Shown: piece by piece, positions 35,203 through 60,560 of the stretch
Numbering within the stretch: the first letter of the stretch is position 1
Layout of the letters: the number at the start of each line of letters is the position of its first letter
NCBI GenBank assembly: GCA_014526335.1
Contig: JACTAT010000165.1
Span: 238,902 to 302,901 of the forward strand
Reading direction: 5' to 3'
Length of the DNA: 64,000 nt
Source of the DNA: Chrysaora quinquecirrha
Lineage: Eukaryota; Cnidaria; Scyphozoa; Semaeostomeae; Pelagiidae
Program-made: the position numbers and the translations under genes
Notes under the pieces: generated by a model
Told to the model about the DNA's origin: nothing
The model's input: the letters and a program-made list of their open reading frames with translations, nothing else
The model's database searches: none

Positions 35203-36122
35203 TTAGATTGATTTACAGTTATGCTGTATTTACAATTATTTAGCTCGGACTAGCCTCGGACCTAAAGGGATACCAAAACAGTTCAGGGCCTAATGAGCAG
35301 AACATAGATCATGGGGTAAGAAATAGAACACAAAATAATTTAGCAAATCTCGTAAAAACAAGAGGGCGATTGCACCTGTTTGGTATTCCTTGAGTACTGG
35401 CGGGGTTAGCCGATTCTACTGCACCCGAAGCGGCGGCTAAACTGTTTTGATAAATCCCGAGATTACTACATGCTGTTTCCAAAATGCTGCGACAAAGGGC
35501 TGAGCCAATTAATTTGCGCGGTAAGAAGAACTGGCCCAAGAACATTTTCAGGAAAGTGCACGAAAACGATGTGTTGCATCACCAATGTGTTGCATCACAA
35601 ATGCAAAAACTGCATCAACAATAGAGGTCAAGTCTAAAAATGTCGCGAAAAGTTCAACCAAAGCAATGTTTTGCGACCTGCGAACGTCTTTCTTCAGGTC
35701 GCGGAGGCGGAATATTTTGTTCAAAAGTCGCACTCTGGCTCCACATGCAGCCTTTAGTTTTTTTCCGGTCGCGGCAACAATTTTTACGCGTCTTATTGCC
35801 ATTTCAAGCAAAATGCTTCACGTGTAGGTGTGGCTCAAAGCCCAGCATGGTCTCCCTGGTTTTCACATAGTTTCCATGACATATTCAGCGCCAAACTAAC
35901 TTCACGCGGGGTTTAACTTGTCGTATAATTACCATGCGGCAAAATCCTCTCGACTAGGACGACCCTGAGTAACTTTTGAAAAAACCAGCCATGCGTTCTA
36001 CCTCGCACTCGTGCATGCAAAGAATTTCGAAATTCAGCAGCTTTTTATTCCAAATTCATTTCGCAGTAGCAGCATAGAATGACAGACATGACGTTAATTG
36101 AAACATTTATTATGTTGGCCTT

Positions 36123-36436
36123 GTATTGTAAATCCTCGAATCACCCCCTCGAATAAGCCCTCCCCTCGAGTTAGCCCCACATAGAGCGAGAAATTGTTAA
36201 TACGCCCCCTCGAAAAAGCCCCCACACCACGTGGCATATGAATTGTACTCATTTGTGTCCGTATTGCTACTTTACCGGGTTATAACAGGGAACCGCATTC
36301 ATTTAGTCGATGATAAATCATGACCTTATGAATAATTTTGTAAGGTCCCTGACTTTAACCCCCCTCGAATAAGCCCCCCTCGAAAATATTTGAAAATAAA
36401 CAGCCCCCAGGTGGCTAATTCGAGGATTTACGGTAC
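36123..36436. mobile_element. MITE with GTAAATCCTCGAAT ends
   Basis: GTATTGTAAATCCTCGAAT at the left and ATTCGAGGATTTACGGTAC at the right are inverted. The interior repeats CCCCCTCGAATAAGCCCC units. Confidence 0.75.
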
Positions 36437-37033
36437 GAATATACGTGTTTATAAAATAAAGTGAACTGGACATAAGTGAACTGTATTTATAAAATTGTAT
36501 TTTTAAGAAGTTTAAGATTGTTATTCTTGGTAATTTTAGTTTTTAATTTTACTCGACAATAGCCGTAGCTCGGCAGATAATTTTTATGAGAGCTAAATCA
36601 GTTTCTTTTTTGCGGTTCTTTAGATGGCTTTAACAAGGCATATTTATTCGGGTGCAGAAATGCTACAATGATATAACAAGACCAAGTTTTGTCAACCAAT
36701 TTTATTTTAATCACGAATCTTTTTTCCGTATCAACAACACACTCATACACTCCAAAATCAGCTAAAAAGTTTGGATTAAAGTATAGTATATTAATTTAAC
36801 GACTCAGCGCAAAATAAGAAAGTTTCCGTTGAACCTCAAAATAAAGGACACTTTTGAGAGCAATGTTACAGTCTGCTGTAGAGAGGTGTTAATATCGAGG
36901 AATGCTTTTTATACAAAGAAAGGACCATTGGGCCAAAAAATACTTGGCCCAAAGGTCCGTTTCTAGAAGGTATCCGTTAGAAAGAGAAGTCCGTTAATAA
37001 GGACCGTTTAGGGGTTTAGGGAAAATGGTAATA

Positions 37034-37443
37034 CACGCTTTCTTTTTATAAAGAACCACTTTATAAGGAACCTACATGTAGTCTAGAAGACCCAAAAATT
37101 TAAAGAACTTATACTACTAAAGAGAAAATCATTAAGAAACTTTTGAATATTGAATACTTTAATCACTGCAAATAATTAAGAATTAGAAAGCCGATACGAT
37201 TCATTTGCAGTTGAAAATCACATAAATTGTACGTTAAGCATGTATCCAATGCTTCTTTGAGTAGTCTCGAGCTTTGCTCACATGCAAATGTCTCTCTTTC
37301 ATTGTTAAGACCTCTATATGTGCAGTTAAAATTCAGGAACTATTAAGGAACTTTTGGAACTACAATTGGCTTAAAAGAGGCCCAAAAATAAGGAACTTTA
37401 AGAACTAGGCCTTGAGGTAGGTTCCTTATTAAAAAAAAGCGTG
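37034..37443 (+). mobile_element. TA-type MITE copy 5
   Basis: Near-complete copy, TA|CACGCTTTCTTTTTATAAAG to AAAAAAAAGCGTG|TA, with all family blocks in order. Confidence 0.85.
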
Positions 37444-38458
37444 TACGCGAAATGTATCCAAGGAGCAAGGAATCGTGGCCAAAATTGTGGGCAAGGGAAC
37501 ATGGAAACACTGGGAAATAAGGATCAGGTATAATCCTCCCTGTCAATCCGCTTCACTATCAATCTGACAAATAATCCTACAAAACTCCAGGGAACAAAGA
37601 GCTTCTCTCAAGGGGACCAGGGAACATCTAAACCCCCTAAACGACCCTCGTTAATTGAGGTTTCTATATAATCAAAACAAGACTCAGCTGCCAAGACTCA
37701 ATTAACAGACATTTTGCACCTACGTGAACCTATACAACCGAAATCTCAGAAAAGTTATACTTATTTTCGTCCTGAAGGTCACTCAATTGAAAACATAAGC
37801 CTCGATCCAGCGGGCACCTCAAAGGACAATGACAACAGAACTATAGTCCAAAAGGGGTCAGTAATATTGAGTTCTAACCCCATGTAAAGGGTGCGTTTAA
37901 AAAATGTGTTTTATAGTACCAACAAAAACGAATAAAAAATCTATAATGCTAACTTTTTCTCGTTACTCAACCTAACCTATGCCTTCTGAAAAGGACTGTG
38001 ACCAAAACCAAGGGAAGTAGCCACATGAACACTCATTTAAAAATCATGAATAAATAAAAATGGACCCCTAAAAATGCAAGCAGCCTTGTGGTACCTCGAT
38101 GAAGTAACTCATGTAGAAAATCCCGAATAAATAAAAAGGGGCCCCTGAATATGCAAGCAGCCTTGTGTTATCGCAATGAAAGTAACCCAATATAAAAAAT
38201 AATGAAAAAAGCAGGCAAAATGGGCAAAATAACTATTATAAAGATTAAGTTTCTTGTATGAAATGTTCCAGTACATAAGCAAGTCCATTCTAAGCATAAT
38301 AATTTTTTCCTTTTTTAAATAAAAGTTTTATGTATTAAGATTATTCTCAAATTTAATCATATTAATTATTTTTATATTTAAGTTTTTACACAGCACGCCA
38401 AAAGCTTCATAAGCAAGAAATTTTACACACAGCCAAAAATCGAAAACCAAACGTCACA

Positions 38459-51381
<12,923 letters not shown>

Positions 51382-51854
51382 CTTTCTGTTGCTGGAGAAA
51401 CTTCCTTGGGCGTCTGTTGTGGCCTAAGTGGAGGTTCCCCTGATATCAATATGGCCTTTAATCTCTTTGATCATAGGTCATAGATCATCGTAGATTTATC
51501 AAAATAAATAGAATCTTGAAAAATGGTTTTGAATATTCTTGCCAGGAACAAGAAGCACAGAAGTTTACTTCCAAGATACCAAAAAGAAAGCCTCTATTCT
51601 CGATTCAGATCGTGCAACAACGCACGAACGAAATTTTTCGTTTTGACGACAGATTAGACCATGCCTTAGAATCCATACACTATAAGGTCATTACGTCATT
51701 TGCGTAATACTTGGAGTTTCTTGCTTTGACCCCGTCAATATTTCTTCATCTTTTGACGCCAAAATAAAAAAGATACTAAATTACTAACAATCAATTGTAA
51801 AATCCGCAAAATCCTGTCTTGCTGCGCTTTAATTCTCGAACCAAATGCTGAATG

Positions 51855-51873
51855 TGACGTCATAATGACGTAA
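51855..51873. promoter_or_regulatory. Paired CRE-like sites upstream of malic enzyme
   Basis: A full TGACGTCA palindrome and, three bases on, ATGACGTA, about 475 bp upstream of the candidate first exon. CREB/ATF binding is inference. Confidence 0.3.
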
Positions 51874-53060
51874 CTGCCTCTGGCGTATGTGATACAGTGC
51901 AACGACCAACCCAATATCACAGGTGATAAGTGATGGTGCAGGTGCATTAAAATGCTAATTGAATTCACACCTCAAAATGTCGTTGTCTTGGTGAAAAGAG
52001 ACGCAATGGAACAAAATTAAAAGGCATTTTTTTACCAATGGGTCATTCCATCCACAGTTCTTCCTGTTATCCTATCTTCGTTCATTTTATCATTTTCTGT
52101 TCTTTTGTTTTTTACCCACGGTTGCCCCTTCAGTCAGAGCGACTGTTTTTCAGACGGCTATCCTTAAAACACGGAATCTGGTATACCGAATCCGGAACAC
52201 GGAATCCGGAATGCGGAACGCGGGAAAGCGGAATTCGGAATACGGGAAAATGCCTTCTGGCCATTAAATGTTTTCATAAATGGAACACGAATGTCTGTGT
52301 TGGTTTTGTGAAAAGCAGCGAGTCAATTTCCTCGTGAAAAATTCAGACAGATAATCAGAAGCAAGGCCATTTATAGATTTAAAGACCACGGTAGCTTGGT
52401 TCATAAAGACGTCAAAAATTCCAAAACATTTAGCAACGTACGGCGATACTTAGCGACAACTAGCAACCTACTGGAACCCAAACTCAAAAAACCCACTTTT
52501 CTGTAATTCCAGGAAACACGCAAAAGGGCTCACGAGGAGTAGTCACATTGAGAAGAAGGACTGGGGTCGCACTGCTCAGACATGCCATGCCCTTGGTGGG
52601 TAATTCAGTGGCCTCCCCTTTGCTAAGGACAAGAACCCATACCACCTGCCTGTCTTAATATGCAAACTAGGCTTACGACGTTTTAGTGAGGGTCGTTTAG
52701 GGGAGTTACATGTGCACCCCATGTTCCCTTCAGAAAATCCCACTGCCCCCTGGAGTTTAGCAGGATTATTCTCCAGATTGATAGTCAATCGGATTGATAG
52801 GGAGCATTTTAACTGATCCCTGTTTCCCGATGTTCCTTTGATAATGATACCCTTTTAATGCTGGCCACGTTCTCGTGTTCCTTGGATACATTTCGCTTGC
52901 TCCTATGTTCTATAGAACCTATCACATAAACGAGTCTCTTCTGCCTCTTTAGTCCATTCCAGTAACTATGATCCCAGGACATATTTTTCTTTTTGATCAA
53001 GAAACTAATTGCCTCACAAGAAAAAAATCGAGAAAATTCATTTGCTTTTGCACTTACATA

Positions 53061-53460
53061 CATGCTTTTTTTATAAGGAACCACTTTATAAGGAACCTAC
53101 ATGTAGAAGACCCGAAAATTTAAAGAACGTATACTACTAAAGAGAAAATCATTAAGGAATTTTTCAATGTTGAATGTTTTTATCGCTGCAAATAATCAAG
53201 AATAAGAAAGCCGGTTCCATTCATTTGCAGTCGAAATCCACATAATTTGTACGTTAAGCATGTATCAAATGTTTCCATGAGTAGTCCCGAGCTTTGCTCA
53301 TATGCAAGTGTCTCTCTATTATTGTTATGGCCACTGTATGTGCAGTTAAAATTAAGGAACTATTAGGAACTTTTTGAACTACGATTGCCTCAAAAGAGGT
53401 CCAAAAATAAGAAACTTTAGGAACTAGGCCTTGAGGTAGGTTCCTTATAAAAAAAGCGTG
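53061..53460 (+). mobile_element. TA-type MITE copy 6
   Basis: Complete: CATGCTTTTTTTATAAGGAAC to TTCCTTATAAAAAAAGCGTG, flanked by TA. Confidence 0.85.
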
Positions 53461-53611
53461 TATGTTGAAAGCTGTCACGATGAGAAAACAAAGAAATGTT
53501 CACTAAGAAATTGTAGAAGATTTTCCCAGGCCCAAATAAGCTATAAAAAGCCACGAATGAATTCCCTGATGAATTTATCGAGCACCGTGGACTTTATAAA
53601 GTGCAAAACTC

Positions 53612-53969
53612 ATGCTCCATAACAAATTATATTTACTGCATTGCAATACATCGTCAGATATGTCTACTGTTCGTACTGGGGTTCGGCCTACACCAACCAT
53701 TCAGCAAAATTTCGTTAGGCCGTTTTCAAAATGTGGTTCACTAAATGATGTACCTTTGAGGAGCTTATCGAGTGAGCCAATCACAAAGTTGGAGCTCCCC
53801 AGTGAAGTAAAGCAAAGCAAAGTTATGGAGAACGGTGCATTGTTGTTATTTTATGAAGAAGGCACCGCAGAAGAACTGGTTGAAAAACATTTTAAAAAAT
53901 CACTGAGGAAATTGCTTAGGAAAGAAAAGAAAATGAAATTTGGTAAGATTTACAAGGATCTCTTTCCAG
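53612..53969 (+). CDS. Tondu-like gene exon 1
   Basis: ATG at 53612 or 53660 (MSTVRTGVRPTPTIQQNF). Ends KIYKDLFP with donor G|GTTGGT, phase 1. Holds the Tondu-like motif. Confidence 0.65.
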
Positions 53970-56930
53970 GTTGGTATTTTTGAATTCTGTTTGTTCAATT
54001 TGTCTGGGTAGACGAGGACATCCCCATCGCCCGTCCTCTAGAATGAGATAGCGTCGGGGGCCGAGGGGGGGTTGCTCCTTTCGTAGCTCCTTGAAGACCT
54101 TGAACAGTATGTCCGATATGCTTGCTTTGTTTCTCTGATTAGGCGTGAGGCCAATAGGCTTTTCGCTTACATGGTACAGCATGGATCCGTTCTTTATTCC
54201 AGAATGGGATCGTATTGGGCACGCTAGAAAATCGGATCCATTTGAATCCGTTTTCGATCCGTTCCCGAGGGGCAATTCACTCCTTGGAATCTTGTACATC
54301 ATCAGATAGAATATCTATTGTTTTCATAGGAATTTTGAAGAAATCCTTTTGTTTCAACCAATCTTACCCATTTCGTACCATAAAGGTACGGATATTTTGG
54401 ATCCGTACTATTTTCTCGTGTACGGAGTCTAAGTATCCAAAAAAATGCAGTGACATCGGTGACATTGAGTTCTGAAATCCTGATGTTGCAACGATCTCAT
54501 CCCCAGACCCCGAGACGTGTCGCCTCGATTCTCAAAAAATTACAATACCGAGTAAATATATACCTAAAATGAACTTCATATAAATTTTGTAAATTTATTC
54601 GAGCAATTGGAGACGAGGAGACTGGTAACAAGAACGCTAATACCCACAATCCTTTGCGAAAAGGTGAAAACTCAATGCTGATGCAACTTGCAGAGATTAC
54701 ACAATACCAATACCAGCAAGGAAGCCATTACAGTGCGGATGACGACGAAAGCCAGAAACTCCAGCAAAAATATGAATGTCTGAGGTACCTTGAGATGGTT
54801 CGTGTTGTAGAAACATCGAAACAACAAGACGAGGGAAGAATCAAATCATTGGATAACAACAACAACTGCAGCAACAACAACAACAAGAACTGTAGCAACA
54901 ACAACCACAACACAATTAGCAACAACAACAACAGTAACAACGGCAACAGCAGGTAAGTTATCATCCCAAAAAGAGCAAAAACTTTGAGTCGAAAAAAAAT
55001 GCAGAATGGAAAGGGTTGAAGAAGTGTCCTTCCTCCACCAATAAGCATCCTCCTTCACAGTGAGGTGCGGGTTAGGTTGGTCTCTTCTGAGACGCAAGGG
55101 TATATACCTACAAGCTCTTGATGGAAAAATCAAGAGGCATTTAATTAAGAGACAAATCATTTCAGTGCTTGCTAAAGCCTTTTCCTCGATACAGGAGCAA
55201 TTGTTTGAAAATTTATTGATAAACCAACGCTTTGACGACCACTAAGCTTCGCAGCTACTGGTAAAAGATGTCTCTTGATTCTTCACATCGAGAGTGTGCG
55301 GGAACGACCTGATGGGCAGCTCCATCCAAAGGAGGCATTTGTTCGAAGGATGGTGCTTATTCGAGGAAATTTGGTATTAGATTATTGATGAACTTTCAAA
55401 TAAGAACCTCCTCTATGAGATAAGAATGGTTTTCAAGTAAGTGCCTAGGGCGTTTAATCAAGGAGATCAGGCAATTTGTCTGTACAAGAGAATTTATTCA
55501 TAGTTGCATCAGACCAATTAAAACGGGGTGTTTTGGGGCGTCCGGAAACCGTAAAACTTCTCAAAATGTGCTCAATAACCGTAAAACCGTGAGATATTTC
55601 AAACAAAACCGTATGGCACAATGTTAGGTATCCGTTTTCACCAAAATTGCAGAGAATCTATTAAAACTCTAGGGCTAGGTTAGTCGACTTTAGCTGTTCA
55701 CTTCACGTTTTTGAGACGTTTTGATCCGAAAAAAGTTTTCGTTTTCATTGCGGGCTGACCTGTAGCTTCGCCAAGTCGGCATTCGGTACCAAAAATGCAA
55801 AATCTTAACTGAAAACCGGAAAAGTTATGCAGAAATGTCGCAAAGCCATTCACCGACGAGATTTTCAGAGCCAAAAAACCGCGTAAGTTTTGGTAAATCG
55901 AAAACTCGAGCCAAAATATTGGCAAAACCGTGTAACCGTAAAACCCAAACACCCCTCATTAAATATCTTTGAACGAAAGTGGCGCGCTTTTTACCTACTG
56001 ACTTTGACGAGACAGATGCGTGTCGCAGAAGTTGCTGGGCAAACAGTCGGCTGTGCAGCGCAGTTCCAAATAGAACTACCTTGCCGTGGCCGAACCCATC
56101 CGTACCCATTTGGAACGGTTCTGTTTGAAACCTTGTAGCAGGTCCCGAATCACCGCTTGTCATGACAACCTCAACCTCGTCCCCAGGTCCCAAATCGAGT
56201 TTCCTCGAATCTCAACCGTCAAATCGATTTTGGCCCTGGTACCGACCACAAAATCTGCCAAAATACTGGCAAATTTGGCCCAGGCATCAAGACAAGATGT
56301 AGATTCCGAAAGCAGATGTTCTTAAACAGTAAATGCAAAGAATTTCATTGATAACTGTAAGGCAAGATACAATTTCTCACGTATCATCTTTTTTGGTTTT
56401 TATACGTGTTTTTCTCATAGTTTTCGGCCTATTTTGGTGTGAAATTTTGAAGAAACTGTGACGTCACTTAGAAAATCTATTGTTTGAACAGCCAATCAAA
56501 TTGCGAATAGACAAGGCCGATACCAGGGTCGAATATGGACAGCGGAGTTTCACGTAGAGGCCTATTCACCCTAGGGACGAAGTTGGACAAACCTTTGATA
56601 TATATTGGGGCTACGTCTCGGAAGAGATCTGTCTCGATTCACCTGGCATTCGGGCAAGGAAATCTGGTCATCGGAATTTATCGCGTGAGTCGAATCTGCT
56701 AAGAATCACGAATTTTTGGCGCTCATTTTGTAGACATGCTTTTGTAGAAACATTTTTGTTCTTTTTATTTCAGCGATGATGTGATTACTGCATATGATGA
56801 CCAAACTAAAGATCTACTGGGTGACACTGAAGATTATGAAGACGATATTTTCAATCAGAAATCAATTTCTTACGAAGGAAGCAATCATTTTATGCTCTAT
56901 GATGAAGAACCCATTTTAGAACAGTTATGA
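53612..56930 (+). CDS. Tondu-motif (vestigial-like) transcription cofactor candidate
   Basis: Three exons, 53612-53969, 54613-54952 and 56774-56930, give 284 residues with matching phases. Residues about 89-102 read EELVEKHFKKSLRK, close to the VxxHFxxSL Tondu motif by which vestigial-like proteins, VGLL4 above all, bind TEAD factors. A basic run follows (LLRKEKKMKFG), then a Gln-rich part, an Asn-rich tract encoded mostly by AAC and AAT (residues about 203-232), and an acidic C-terminus (LGDTEDYEDDIF). If correct, it is a nuclear regulator of TEAD/Hippo targets. The motif is short, only one copy is seen, and the rest is unfamiliar, so this is a proposal. Translation could also start at the second ATG, 53660. 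Confidence 0.6.
54613..54952 (+). CDS. Tondu-like gene exon 2 (Gln/Asn-rich)
   Basis: The acceptor TTGGAG is weak, but it gives EETGNKNANTHNPLRKGENS in frame. Includes a charged helix-like stretch (QQKYECLRYLEMVRVV) and the Asn-rich tract. Donor AG|GTAAGT is strong. Confidence 0.65.
56172..56585. mobile_element. MITE, CCTCGTCCCCAGG family, copy 2
   Basis: CAACCTCGTCCCCAGG at the left; TAGGGACGAAGTTG at the right. Inverted relative to 1-276 and longer by an internal segment (about 56285-56400). Lies in intron 2 of the Tondu-like gene. Confidence 0.75.
56774..56930 (+). CDS. Tondu-like gene exon 3 (acidic C-terminus)
   Basis: Acceptor ATTTCAG. Encodes DDVITAYDDQTKDLLGDTED and ends DEEPILEQL, TGA at 56928-56930. 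Confidence 0.65.
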
Positions 56931-56992
56931 ATTGAGGAATAATTGAAGTTTAATTAAAAATGTTTAATGTTCAAAATTTCTAATCCAAAGCA

Positions 56993-56998
56993 AATAAA
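56993..56998 (+). terminator. Polyadenylation signal AATAAA
   Basis: AATAAA lies 63 bases after the stop codon of the Tondu-like gene. Confidence 0.5.
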
Positions 56999-57059
56999 TA
57001 ACTCGTGCTGCTACAATGATTTCTCTGCCTGTTACGTGTTTTCTGCAAGCTTGCACAAC

Positions 57060-57540
57060 TTTACTGTATTCGTTTTAGAATCGCGATTTGTTATGAAATT
57101 GCAGACGTTGAAGCGACCCTTCGCTAATTTGCGCACAGAAATAAAACTTCAGAATTGCGATAAAATCGGAAACATTTTCGAACAAACTCTTTCTGTCTCC
57201 TCCACTTGGACTCTTCAATTAGTTCTTCAATTTGTTCTTCCCGCCGAAAGCTGATTGCTGTTTAAAACACAATGCCAGTTCAGCTTCTCTTTCTGATTGA
57301 TGCATTTTGAGCCGCATCCGGCAGTGAAATAGAATTCAAGCACAGGTGATTTGGCACTTTTGAAGGGCATAGAATTTGTCAGTGTTAAACAACCCATTTC
57401 TTTATTTTCGTATAGTTTTATTTATGAATTGCGATAAGCAGCGAAAACATTTTCCGACATACTTTTAAGCTTTTTTCATCAGACACTCTCGGAGTATGAA
57501 CGTCAGAAACAGACCGAAACAATAAACCAAGGCAGAAATT
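57060..57540. repeat. Relative of the 13560-13965 repeat
   Basis: AAAACATTTTCCGACATACTT and GAACGTCAGAAACAGACCGA blocks match the earlier copies. Confidence 0.5.
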
Positions 57541-57994
57541 GGTAGTACCAAAAAGAACAAATAAAAACGCTCGAGTAGTTTAACTGAGGAATGTTGGTCT
57601 TGCCTTCATTAACAAGGTCACCATTCGATGACGAATATCTATGGCTGCCGAAAGCAGTCAGAACGCCCTAGATGTTCCTTTGGCATTTTCAGTTATCTTT
57701 GTGAAAAACCCCCTCCCTTTCCCCCATGAACGATGTTGATACTGTTGATAATTCCCCCAGGAGTCGTGTGAGCTCGGAACTAGCTAAGACGAAAATCTAA
57801 CTTGTCACCCCCCTACCCTTCTCAAAAACATGATTAAAATGCGTTTCTGGGCAAGGGCATTACGCTGGTGAAGTTTGCTTTTGCGTTTCTCAAATATTTT
57901 CGGAGATAGCAAAAAAATTTGGCCCAAATTTCAGCCTGGTGTTTCTTAAAAGATTGTTCTTATAAAAAAAGAGTATTACGCTTGCTTCAATCAA

Positions 57995-58157
57995 GAAAAA
58001 ATGTTTTTTGAAGTGTTTCAAAAACATCACAAAACGAACCCTCCTTTTTATGCTTCGCAAGCAATGTTTTGTGACGTAACCAAACGCTCAAACATTGCTT
58101 GACAAACAAATGTTAAGTTTTTTGACAAATATCGTTTGATCGTTTGACCGGGGCCTT
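57995..58157. repeat. Partial CAAACATTG-family MITE
   Basis: Right end TCGTTTGACCGGGGCC followed by TTA; the left end is lost. Confidence 0.55.
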
Positions 58158-58187
58158 AATGGAAGTTTTTTGTTTGGTACTAACTTA

Positions 58188-58578
58188 TATACACTTTTTT
58201 TAATAAGCAACCGCTCAATAAGCAACTAGGGCTGAACTGACCTTAACATTAAGCAACTTGAGGGCTCAATTGAATTACTGTAAGCAACTAAGAAGTCAAA
58301 CAACCAAGCTTATTCTTTTTCTTGTGATAGGAAATTGTTCTTCGTTCTTATGTTTTGCATGTTGAAGTTCGTTAGCTAACGTTTTTCCACTTACTGTCTC
58401 CCAAAAGTCATGTTGTAGGCCTAACAGATGACGATTTTGACCCGCGAAGTCAGGGGTGGTTAGTAGGTACAAAAAATGTTTAGAAACGTTTAAGCAACTT
58501 TGAGAGCTGAAATGTCTACAATTTAAGCAACTTTGAGGGCTGGACGAAAGTCAAGTTGCTTATTTAAAAAAAAGTGTA
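58188..58578. mobile_element. MITE with ACACTTTTTTTAATAAGCAAC ends
   Basis: Left TATACACTTTTTTTAATAAG and right CTTATTTAAAAAAAAGTGTA are inverted, TA-flanked, with AAGCAACTTTGAGGGCT units inside. Built like the CACGCTTTT family but with different internal sequence. Confidence 0.7.
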
Positions 58579-59109
58579 TAGTATAATCAACAAAAAGCAC
58601 GCAAATTACAAAATTGTAATTTTAAAATGTTTATGATTATGATTATTCTCCATATATTTCGGTGTACCTAAGTGCAAGAGAAAGGGAAACTTTCTGCAGG
58701 TCAAATAATGTGATAAACTCAGGTTTCAATATTTATCAGATGGTTATGATCTATTTATTGCTGATAAGAGAAATGTGAAATCCTCATAGAGAATGTGGCA
58801 AAGACAGATTCAAAACTTTCAGATAAATAAAGAGAGTGAAATGCTGTAGCACTAAAATCATGGACTTGTTAGTTTCAGCATGGACTAAAAAACTGATAAA
58901 ATTAGAGTCTGCGCAGCTTAGTACAAAAGACTAAGACTGTTCTTCTGCTGTTCGTTGTCGTTCCACGCGCCCAAATCACAAGAGAGGCCAATGCAAAGTT
59001 CATTTGGATTAATTGTCTCGTTAGCCATTATTTGTCTCTTGCTATCTCTCTGTGACATCGCGAAGATTTCTGCTACAATTTGGCTATCGTAGCGTTTTAA
59101 CCATCCGGC

Positions 59110-59345
59110 TAATGTCTTTGCAGTACAGTGGAGGGATTCAGTACAGTGGAGGATATCCAGTACAGTGGGGGGATGTCATCAGTATGGTGGAGGGATATCA
59201 TCAGTTCAGTGGAGGGATATCATCAGCAAAGTGGAGGAATATCATCATTACAGTACAGTCAGTATAGAAAATCCTCCACCGTACTAATGATATGCCTCCA
59301 CTGTACTGAATATCCCCCACTGTACTGCACAGGCACACATTGGGG
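59110..59345. mobile_element. Small foldback element of the GTACGGTGG type
   Basis: CTTTGCAGTACAGTGGAGG units at the left and CCACTGTACTGCACAGGC at the right face each other, about 235 bp in all. A short relative of 22098-24519 with GTACAGTGG instead of GTACGGTGG. Confidence 0.75.
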
Positions 59346-59892
59346 CATACCCGGGGTGTTAATGAATATTCAAGAAACTTTAATTTGATTGGTGGAAACT
59401 GGAATTTTGAGCTTTGCCTTGAAATAGAGTCTAAAACAATTTTTTGTACATCCCAGACCACAAGACACTTTTAAGCTTAATTCTTGACTTACACAAAGCC
59501 ATGGGTGCCTAGAATCTGCTTATTATAAATACCCTGGGCACCCTATACTAAATAAAATCCGATTTCATAAAGCTTAAGGGTCCAGTGTCTCAGAACAGTA
59601 CTCAATCTCAGCTACTGTAAAACAATCCATAGTATTCGAGAATCTTCTAGCAGGGTGCCCAAGGATGAAAATAATCGCCTTTTTATTCAAAACAGAAAAG
59701 CAATAATCGAAACTGAGAATTGATTTGTCAAACAACGGGTGTCCATGTTATGAAATATTCATAAGCAGGGTCGGTGAAAATGATATTGGGAGAAAGTGGG
59801 AGAAATTGGGAGAAAGTCCATTTCCGAAAACGAAATAAACGATTGTACTGGGTTTTCTATTACGTAAAATGCTTCTTAAAAAATCAGTGAAA

Positions 59893-60034
59893 AGTAGACT
59901 TGATACACAAGTCGTTTGTAATTTGGCTATTGAATTGAATTGCTGGACGCCAAAACAAACAATGTTTGTTACAAAGTTTGTTTTCGCGTCCAGCAATTCA
60001 ACTCAATGGCCAAATAACAAACTACTTGTGCAGG
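59893..60034. repeat. Foldback repeat
   Basis: AAGTCGTTTGTAATTTGGC and GAATTGCTGGACGCCAAAAC are inverted at the right as TTTTCGCGTCCAGCAATTC and GCCAAATAACAAACTACTTG. Confidence 0.75.
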
Positions 60035-60319
60035 GAGTGTAAGTGAATAGTAGACTTACGACATACGAAAATACGAAAATTTTGTACAAAAATCGTTTGA
60101 CTGGAGAAATGGGCGTTTATAAGAAACGGGCGTTTATTAGAGACTGGCCGTCTATAAAATTTGGCAAGATTTTAGGGACCGTTTATTTGAGACGGGCGTT
60201 TAAAAGAGACTGGGCGTTTTTCTCATATCCTTAATACCGTAATGGGGCCTCTCTTATAACTGAGGGGCGGCTCGATCCAGGGAAGCGCTCTTTCGAGAGG
60301 GAGGCAAAGATAATCTTCA

Positions 60320-60560
60320 GAGTGAGTGTCCATGCTTCTCAGTCAATTATCGTCAGAAGGCTAAAGTTAAGCTTGGTGGTGTGAGGTCAGCATCTGGATG
60401 GGTGACCTTCCAGATGGATGAATAAACAACTCATTCTGCCGTCCTTCGAAAGGAACGTTAAACTAGGGGTCCCATGTCTGGATGCGGCATGCATAGTAGG
60501 CCTAAACTAGCTGATAAAGCTAGAAATAACAGCCTACCCAAAATAAAGTAACAACAACAA
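60320..60560 (+). mobile_element. 5S-rRNA-like SINE, copy 2
   Basis: Contains AAGGCTAAAGTTAAGCTTGG and GAGGTCAGCATCTGGATGGG plus GACC, closer to 5S rRNA than copy 1, then the GCCGTCCTTCGAAAGGAACG block and an AACAACAAC tail. Confidence 0.75.

Larger units (their letters stand above)
35203..38458. other. Intergenic region between GTPase and malic enzyme genes
   Basis: No gene seen. Contains a Cys/Arg-coding-looking repeat at 35560-35840 (TTCAACCAAAGCAATGTTTTGC, related in inverted form to 17040-17120), a MITE at 36123-36436, a TA-type MITE at 37034-37443, and AT-rich DNA. Both genes point into this interval, so it is a convergent 3' region. Confidence 0.6.
51382..53611. other. Intergenic region between malic enzyme and Tondu-like genes
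   Basis: Divergent promoters are expected here. Two CRE-like sites (TGACGTCA at 51855-51862 and a nearby ATGACGTA), a GGAAT/CGGAAT short-repeat patch at 52160-52245, and a TA-type MITE at 53061-53460. No gene seen. Confidence 0.5.

Noticed and set aside
54846..55160. Minus-strand frame rich in Val and Leu
   Set aside because: It is the antisense of the AAC-encoded Asn tract of the Tondu-like gene.
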